64,000 nt of DNA. It comes from Gymnogyps californianus (taxonomy: Eukaryota > Chordata > Aves > Accipitriformes > Cathartidae). Shown here piece by piece: positions 55,967 through 64,000 of the stretch; the stretch's first letter is position 1, and every line of letters begins with the position of its first letter. The notes beneath the pieces were generated by a model that searched no databases, was not told the origin of the DNA, and was given only the letters and a program-made list of their open reading frames with translations. Where the stretch lies: NCBI RefSeq assembly GCF_018139145.2, contig NC_059486.1, positions 2,418,001-2,482,000 on the forward strand, given 5' to 3'. The position numbers were made by a program, and so were the translations under genes.

Positions 55967-57756
55967 TAAAAGGATGTTTGTAAACTCCAGTTGTTTGGCT
56001 CCTAGTGAGCTTCCAACACAGAAGCAAGATGCTACTGACCAACATCCACCAGTCTGAAATGAATTGTTAGCAGAGTTCTTATCCCTTTCTGTCTTGAGAA
56101 AGAAAAATACTGTCTGGCCCACTGGCTTTAAAGGTAGCCTGTTTTCCTGTGCTGTGCTTGAGGCAGTGGAAATATTTAAGGTGCTGTCACAGAGTATCAT
56201 GGAGCTTTCACAAGTTTGATTTTGGTGAGGTGCCTGAGACTTTGGATTGCCTTTTTCCTTCTGACATACTCTGAATCCATCCATTTTCAACGTATGTTTA
56301 TAACTACCATTTCTTTGTAGGATTTGGAGGAAGCCAGGATATATGGGATATGTATGTTGGGATATATGTGTTTCCGTGTGGAGCCAGTTACACAGTTCAG
56401 GTCACCTTTTTCACCATTTTGGGGAATATGGTGGCATATACTTTTGTAGATTCCAGTTTTATAATGCAGATCAGTTATCTCTAGAATTTTGAAATTAAGG
56501 ATCTTTTTACTGATTTAATGAATGTAAAGGAACAAATACATAAAGCTGCTCTTGTCATTTTTAACTTCTGGATTTTGTAAAACCTTTTCTCGTAGCTATT
56601 ATTTGCTGGCAACTTTTATTGTATATACAAATATTTATATATAGATAAGGTTAGTGGAATGCCTACATATATTCTGAATATTTGCATTATTTAATGTAAC
56701 TGAGATGCTAGAGTCTTTTTCACACTTTTGTAACTTTTTTAAAAGATAGTTATCTAAACAGTTGAAATATCTTGGACTGGGGGTATACAAATGGCAAGTA
56801 GTTCAAGAAAATCAGAGTTGCGTATTTCTGTCTGTTTCTTTTCTTTTTTGTGCCTTGTTTTTATTTATGTAATTTAGAAGTGACTTAGTATCTTCATCAA
56901 GTGGTTTTGAATATACTTGTGTCAGACACTTGAACTTCAATGACTATATGTGAAGCCTGGCTTAATCAGGACTTGGTGACCAATTAGTGAAGTCCCACTA
57001 ATGTTTAAGCTCCTTTTCTCATTATACACTCACTATTGGCACTGTTTATAAAGGATAAACTAAGTGCCCCTGATGTGCTGTTAATTAGATTTGTCAGGAC
57101 TCCCAATTGCACTGTCTGCCAAACACAAGTGTTGTCACTTACTGTATCAGTAATGAATTGACTTAGGGGCTTTTGTAGATATTTAGAGGGCCTTAGTTTT
57201 GAATACTTAAATCTGTTGCAACTATAATTGTAGTTACAGCTATAGCTCTGCTTACTGTACTGCAAGAACCTCCACAAACAAGAGATAGCGGCTTTCTTGA
57301 ATTTCTGAAAATCAAGCTGCATTTTGTGCTTAAACTGATTTAAAATCCTTGTAGGCAGTATGTGGTCTTTTGAGTTCTGCAAAAACAGTGGCACTGTAGG
57401 ATTTGTTTTCAGTCCAATTCAGAAGTGAATACGCTTCCTTATATTCTCAAATAAAAATGGTGCCTAAAGCCAAAAAATTCTTCTATGTTTCTCCAAAAAT
57501 AGGAAAGAAAACTTCAGTTGAAAGCAATTCCATTGAATTATTTCAGTCAACAATAATACCTTTTTCATTTATTTTTCTGACACTTTTATACCTCTTTAAC
57601 TTAATCTTGAAATACAACTTTGTTTCAGAACAGAGTTATCTAGGTTATTTATTCTGAAGGTCTGTTTTTTGAGACTTATGTTCACTTAAATTTTTGCTAA
57701 CCCTTATTTTCTGAAGACTAAAATGGAATTGTACTGCAGTATGTTTGATTGATATT

Positions 57757-57779
57757 CCCCCCCCCCCCCCCCCCCCCCC
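57757..57779 (+). repeat. C23 homopolymer
   Basis: Twenty-three consecutive C, so the minus strand carries G23 and could form G-quadruplex structures. Its length may be inexact because such runs are hard to sequence. Confidence 0.9.
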
Positions 57780-60725
57780 TTTTAGCCAGTGTGGAACCAT
57801 TTCATTCTTGGTTAATCTGTCTGCTAGCACACCTTCAAGCATTAATGCCGTTTTTGCGATCTTGTTCATTTTAACTGGCTGAAATCATGATTTCAGACTC
57901 TCTCTTTTCTCCTTTCCATCCCCCAAATCTGTCTTTCCCAGTCTTTGTCTTCCTCCTAATCATGTTTGGTTGCATATACTTTTAGTGACTTCTCTTGAAT
58001 GTGAGCTGTAGCAGGTAGTATGCCAGCGCAGTCTTCTGTGCATCTCAGTAGTCTGTAGAATAAGTATTTTAAAATATTGCAAAATAATGTCATCTTTGTG
58101 CAATACCACACTATCCGTTATGCATTGTGCAATCAGGTTGCTTGTTTAAGAAATCATTGGATGATGTGATATAAATGGACTATTCTGTGACTGATATATC
58201 AAAAAAGTTATGGAAATGCTTATTTTTAAAAGATATTTGGCTGGAACCATTTATAAAGTTTAAGAGAAGGCTGAATTAGTCTTCTGAATGCTTTTAGTGT
58301 TTTGGCTTATTAAATTTTCAGATTCAGGATAATAACACAGTTTTAAAGTAGCTTGTCTTTAGTATTAATTTACAGCTAGTTTAGAAGATAGTGAATTTGA
58401 ATGAACACTTGGTATATCGTATATAATCTAAATAAGGCTATATAAACCAATTCTTCTGTGTAGGACTCGTAATAAAAACAAACCTATGTTCTTCCTTTTA
58501 ATAATGAACCAGTGAGCTGTAGGCCGTCCTTTTCATGACTAAAATGACCATTGCAGAGGACCAATCTGCTGATGTACAGTAATTACAGAGTGAATACATC
58601 TTGAAATATATCATCACTAATGAACTCTGTTAGCTTCAATTTACTTGGCAACTGAGTAAAGCAAAATAAGTTCTAAAGTATGGCTCCAGTCCATTGTTGA
58701 AAGTACAGAAGTAATGTGCGCTGAGGTTTTCGAGTTACTTCTTCCCACATTTCTCCCTTCTGTTTGCTTCTGAGGGTTCGTTATTTTCTCCTATATAATC
58801 ACTGTAACTGAACTCTGTTCTGAGCTCAGTAGTATTTATTTTTAAACCTGTCTAGAATGAGAGGTGCTGCAGTTAGAGCACTTATATTTGGTGGTACAAA
58901 CTGGATAGAGTTTGATTAGCAAAGTGTATTAAGAAGCCACTGGTTGTTATTCTTGGATGCTTTCTCTGAGTGCATTGTAGCAAGAAGTATTGACTGGTGA
59001 CTAGGCTTTTACTGTTCATCTTTGAAAAATCTCATATTGGAAAAAGTCTAGCTTTTTCATGGAAAAGACCGGGGCAGGATGGGTAGGGAGGAAGAGGTTC
59101 TGGCAACAGATGTGTGATCAGTTGCCTGAATACCTCCCTCAAACTGAGATTTTGGGGTGAATTGTTGAGGAATTTTGCCCTTTGAGGCCAAAACTTCAGA
59201 AAAAAAGCCTCCTGTCCTCCTGCTCAGAGTTGCACAGTACACCTCATTCCTTCAGTCTGAACTTCAGACAAGTTACATGTGGTCTAAGCCTGAGGCAGGG
59301 TGAAGAGCAGGTCATTTCTCAGTCACAAATGGTGGGCAACTTTCAGGTACTCTTAGTTTGACAGAGAAGTGACTTTATATGTTCTGAGGGTATACACTTA
59401 CGAAGTTCAGAAATCCTGGACAAGTAAGCAAACACTGGATAAAATTTTGAAAAAGAAAACTGGAGCCACTTGCTGTGTTTGGGTCTGAGCTGACTAGATT
59501 CACTTTAGGTTGGATATATCCACGTGTATGGCTCTCTTGCTTCTGACTTAAAATGTAGACAGTCCTCTCTTTCATACTGTCAGTCATAGCAGACATTGTA
59601 TTTATGTTGTTTTCTTTCTGAAAAATCAGCAAACATAAATACCTGTAATAAATCAGGCTGCATTTAGTCTTTCTAGACTTTACCCTGATAATAAAGCTAA
59701 GACTGAGTAATTACTAAGGAGTAGACCTTTTTTCCAGGTGCCCAACAAAGAGCTCATCTCTTTGAGTATTGACAAACTAATCTTCTTTACCAATCATATG
59801 CTTCATACTGCCATCTACTGACATCACATTTTGTCACTGCAGCAGGGGATCAAATCATGGCTTGCCTCTGTGGTAAAACATGTGGTCCAAACTGCTTTGT
59901 TATAATTATACCTCTGCAGATTTGCTATTATAATACTTGGATGTGGATACTGTTCTTCAGGATTTAAAGTACTACTTTTGGATTAGCTTCTGTCCGTTAC
60001 AGAGAGTTTACATTACAGAGGAAAAAGGCACTCTAAATCCTGAAACTGTGTTTGTGTAGAACTACTTCAGTCAATATTTTGGTCAGGGTTCATCTATCCA
60101 GGGAATTGTGGATGAAGTATACTCTGATCTCAAATTACTTGTGTGGCAATGCCTTTTGATCCTTGATGGTTTATAAGGAAAAAAAAAAAATCATTCCTCA
60201 TGCATCATTGGATTTAACAATGTCTATGTGAATCTTTTGAAATTTCCTCCCGGGGTGGGGTGGGGGGGAAGGCATTCCATGAGAAGTGGGAGCCACTGCC
60301 TTGTAGGTAGCTATGTGAATCGTCCAAGGACTTCCAAAATATGGTCTCATGATTCAGGACATGACATGGGAGAGTGAGAGACTAATCCTAATGGCCACTC
60401 TGCAGTCATGACAGGACTGTTAGGAGAAGAATCTTAGAAGGACAAGATGATAATTCAGGGGTAGATTGAATTTCCCACCAGAGAAGGGAATTTTCTGTTG
60501 TCTTTGAGGAAAGCAAGCTGCAAAAATTACTTTGAGGGATCTCATCTCTTTTTAATCTCTTCATGTTACCAGCTGTTAAAGACATGGGGAATTGCAAGTG
60601 TTTTTTGGATGATGATATCAGTACATTTAATTATATAATTTCCATCTGTTGACTGGAAAGCTGATGGAGAAGATCTGAAGGAAGAACATTAAAATATCTT
60701 TTTTTTCTTGTTGAAGGATCCAACA

Positions 60726-60763
60726 GTCTAATTTATGGAATTGGATGTCTAATGTATGGAATT
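60726..60763 (+). repeat. Tandem 17-bp duplication, 21-bp period
   Basis: GTCTAATTTATGGAATT at 60726-60742 recurs at 60747-60763 with one mismatch (T to G), separated by GGAT. Confidence 0.9.
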
Positions 60764-61920
60764 ATCTTTTTACTAGTCTTCAGATTATGTAGAAGCATGT
60801 CTGTGTGCACGCACAATGTTGCTTAAACCACATTTATGATCTGATGTTTTGAAGAACAGTTCCCTAGCACAGGGACATATAGTGAAATTATTTACTGTCC
60901 CACCCAATTCCTAGAAAAAGATTTAATTTAGGAAGGAGCGGAAATGTTGCCTGAAGAGTTTCAGATCCTGTCTGCTTTGGACACAGCCACGAGACCGATG
61001 TGACATTTAACCAAGTAAGATAAAAAGCAGTGTAATATAGTCACTCTGGATGTTTCAGGAAGCTGTCTGCTATTATGTGCTTCTAGTTTCTTAAAAAGAA
61101 ATATACCCAGATACTCTTCTTAAATAATCCTTTAATGTAAAAGTTGTCTCCAGCAGTGGTCAAAAGTAGAACAGCTTAGGGAAGACTATAAGGTCATGCC
61201 AAGAATACAGTTATTTTTCTGTACACTTGGTCAGCTTCCTGCTGGTTTTGGCAATACAACTTGACATATTTTTGTGTTTAACAACTGTTGATGAATTTTT
61301 CTTTTGTGAGTTTAATTGAGTTTGAACCCACACAGAATTTCAGCACGCACTGAATTGTTGGTAATTAATACCATAGCTCATCTATGCAATGGGTGGAAAA
61401 AAGTCTAGGGTTTTTGTTTTAATTTTTTCATTCATTAGTGTAGTGTTAGGTCTTCTACTTCCTGTATGAAGGAGAGAATGTAACTATATCCTTTTTTGTC
61501 TCAATCCTTTTGATTTTAGTACACATCTGCTCTCTCCCTGTTCAGTTAATCTCCTTCACTATGAAGACTCCTTATGTATTTAGCTGTTCTTTGTGTGGAA
61601 ACCATTCCATGTTTCCTACCTTTCTTGTTACGTCCTTGTGCACCTCTTACTTCTACTGTCATTCCTTTAGACTGAAGAGATTCAGAATGGCACCTGTTTT
61701 TATAGGAATACTTCATGGTTTTCTGGGCTGTTGCAACGGTATCTTCTGTTTGTTCTGCATTCCTTTCGAAATTCTGAACATTGTTGTGTTTTTTGTTTGG
61801 AATTTTTTTGTTATTTCTGAACTGATGTATCTCTGTAGAAATGTTTACTATGGATTCAAGAACTTCTTCCCTGGCCAGTGATACCTTATTCAAAGCCAGA
61901 ATCCCCAAGGAAGATCCCCT

Positions 61921-61959
61921 CCACACACACCACACACCCCCACCCCCCCCCCCGCCCCG
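61921..61959 (+). repeat. CA-rich to C-rich simple repeat
   Basis: (CA)n-like sequence passes into C runs interrupted by A and G. Low complexity. Confidence 0.85.
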
Positions 61960-63357
61960 TAACCTTTTCTGTATGTTTATCTATATTGAATATCATTTGT
62001 GGTTTTTTTAACCCATCTGGTCACTAACTCACGTGAAGGTATACTGCAGTTCTTTGCCTTAAGTTCTGGTTTTCATATTTTTTTCAGTATCGTAGTAGCA
62101 GAATTTGTTATCATGCTGTTTGCCCTCTTCTTCTAATTCTCATTATTTAGGCTTAATAATTGTGATGTTTCTTTTAAATGCAAAGTTAAGTCAAGGACTG
62201 TGTCTCAATACTGTGAAGAAATCAAAGGCGGCTAAGTGATCTCAGGAGAGGTACTTCAGTAGCTGTAGTGTTTGTATAAATGAGAGAACTAAAAGAACTA
62301 ATTAAAGTAAGCTGGAGCAATGTATAAACTACCCGCACAGACCTGTTTAATACAGTTTAATCCAAACCTGCAGGACCTTTATGGTATTAATCATAAAAAT
62401 CAATAGAGAAGTAAATATCTTACTGATGGAAGTTACCATAGACAAAGCTATTCTAAATGAAGGAATTAAATATTGTGAAACAGTTGATTGAGAAATTCTA
62501 CTAGCCAATGGGTTTAATTATGCATTCCCCCACCCTGTGCATCACACTTTAATTTTATTTCCAGGAGATAACACTAATACTGTTAATGGGACTAAATTTC
62601 TCTTCTTCTATTGTAGTGAATGTTTTCCTAATATGTAATAAAGCGTGCAGTATAGCAGGATTTTCTGTTGTACTTCATTTTTCTTAAGGCCGCTATTCTT
62701 GCAAAAACATGAATGTTCACAATCATGTCACACGTACACTGGTAATTTCAGCTGTATTCTCATTTTCCCTTTATGTAGCATTTATAATCTTTGAAGATTC
62801 ATTTTGGATGTAAATGACTAGTTCAAGAGTATGAAAAGCAAAATTTATTTAATATTCCAAATTTGAATGACTGTTTTGTGTGAGTGGAGATGATTTACTT
62901 TGAGTTGAAAAATAAACTAGTCAATCCTTTTACAATACACTGTCATAACAGAGATCTGGGAATAAGAGTGTTAGTTTGGTGATTTTTTGTTTTGTTCAAG
63001 TTGAAAACTGTAAACCACTGTTTTGAGACTGGACTGACTTTGTTTTATGGCGTATTTTTTGTGAAAGTTCATTTGATTATGTATTTTTAAGAACAGCTTC
63101 ATGTACTGCAGCTTTGTCATTTGTGTGGTATTACAGAAAAATACAACTCTCCTGGAGAACAGATGGACCAATAAACTCTTCACCAAACCTCCATACTTAT
63201 TTTAGAATCTATTTCTGGTACAGTGCGATCAACAGCAACAAAAAATTAAAAATAGCATTGCTTTATTTTAGACTGTCATAATGCCTTTCTGCTTTCTGAC
63301 AGCATGCTTTTTATTACTTATGCACTTGTATGACCTGTCTACTACTTGGAGGTGTGC

Positions 63358-63376
63358 TTTTTTTTTTTCCCCCCCC
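63358..63376 (+). repeat. T11-C8 polypyrimidine junction
   Basis: Eleven T followed by eight C. The region resembles a 3' splice site tract, but no AG-bounded coding segment follows. Confidence 0.85.
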
Positions 63377-64000
63377 GCTCCCTGTTTTGTTGTGGACTGC
63401 TTTAATAAAGCTGAGCATACAGTTTCCTTGATGCAAAACTCAAGAGATTAAGGATTCCACCACCGTTGGAGCCAGGGGGATATTGTTCTTTCTTCACTGT
63501 GTCATGTTACAAGAGGTTTTGAGATACAGTTGTTTCACGCTTTAAAAATTTCAGAGTTCTTTTAAGAGGGTTAAGCATTACTCTTTAAGTTTATAATTTG
63601 AAGAAATAATCTGGACCAAAGTGTTTTTAAAATAACAATGTTTTCTGTAAATGTTAATAAACAATTAGAATCACAACTGAAATCAAGTGCTTATGCAGTT
63701 GGCAATGTTACAGTAAATTCACCTGTCTTTATGCTTTGCAGATGCATACTTTACTGAAATTCCACTGCTTTGTTTTGAAAAGTACTAAGCTGACTTTATT
63801 GATGTGATTTTACTGTTAAGCTTTTAAATATTATTGCTTTTTATAAAGCTCTCTATAAAAGCCAGTCAAATTAATTATTACATACTGCATTGGTAGCATA
63901 TTAAAGCAAATAAATAGATTAAAGCAGTTTATAGCAAAAAGTACACTGGAAATGTAAACACATATTAAGCCAGAAAAAGATGTGGTTAGTTACACACATA

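Larger units (their letters stand above)
49211..64000 (+). other. MED13L: MED13L intron 4 (5' part, at least 14.8 kb)
   Basis: The intron starts at the strong donor GTAAGG. Exon 5 should begin by completing a Ser codon and continue E-H-L-S-C, then a T-F-F-L-H-G motif. I did not find such a sequence, so exon 5 lies beyond 64000. The intron holds a C23 tract, several simple repeats, a stop-poor block at 55019-55966 and an enhancer-like block near 62296-62575. Confidence 0.9.
55967..64000. other. Intron 4, right part: no gene seen
   Basis: AT-rich intron with the C23 tract, small duplications and C-rich repeats. An AT-rich motif-dense block at 62296-62575 may be conserved. Frames at 61510-61881 (+) and 61546-61935 (-) are antisense to each other and look spurious. 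Confidence 0.7.

Noticed and set aside
58181..58190. ATTCTGTGAC, similar to the CR1 terminal motif (also near 44710 and 14096)
   Set aside because: No CR1 body upstream. Short motifs of this kind occur by chance in AT-rich DNA.
61510..61935. Overlapping 123- and 129-codon frames on opposite strands
   Set aside because: They are mirror frames of the same DNA. Neither shows a family signature, and the hydrophobic look of the + frame follows from T-richness.
63358..63420. Polypyrimidine tract resembling a 3' splice site
   Set aside because: The sequence after it does not encode the expected exon 5 peptide, and no suitable AG with an open frame in the right phase follows.

Overview
This is a stretch of vertebrate nuclear DNA, most likely from a bird. 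It is AT-rich intronic sequence with short exons bounded by GT-AG splice sites, it contains degenerate CR1 LINE copies (one ending in the CR1 terminal motif ATTCTGTGATT), and it has no SINE burden. A turtle or crocodile cannot be formally excluded. There are no prokaryotic features and no operons. The only gene I can support is MED13L (Mediator complex subunit 13-like), on the + strand, of which the window shows two internal coding exons.

Layout: 1-44077 is the 3' part of a long intron (intron 2 by human numbering). 44078-44162 is coding exon 3 (85 bp). 44163-49126 is intron 3 (4,964 bp). 49127-49210 is coding exon 4 (84 bp). 49211-64000 is the 5' part of intron 4. The two exons join in frame across a split Arg codon (AG|G). 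They encode about 56 residues of the Med13 N-terminal domain, corresponding by recall to human MED13L residues 104-160. Paralogue-diagnostic residues favour MED13L over MED13. Exons 1, 2 and 5 onward lie outside the window. MED13L belongs to the CDK8/CDK19 kinase module, where it links the MED12-Cyclin C-CDK unit to core Mediator.

Intron content: two old CR1 copies in opposite orientations (12485-13276 sense, 40430-40740 antisense), homopolymer and microsatellite tracts, small tandem duplications, a perfect 12-bp inverted repeat at 25967-25996, three locally GC/CpG-rich blocks (about 35281-35702, 45735-45945 and 46371-46760), several AT-rich blocks dense in homeodomain-like motifs that could be conserved enhancers, and a roughly 0.95-kb block (55019-55966) where one frame has fewer stops than its surroundings.

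I found no convincing new biological system. The open reading frames scattered through the introns look like chance frames, apart from those inside the CR1 remnants. The most useful leads are the GC-rich blocks, the enhancer-like blocks and the stop-poor block. Each needs a cross-species alignment or a translated search that I could not run.
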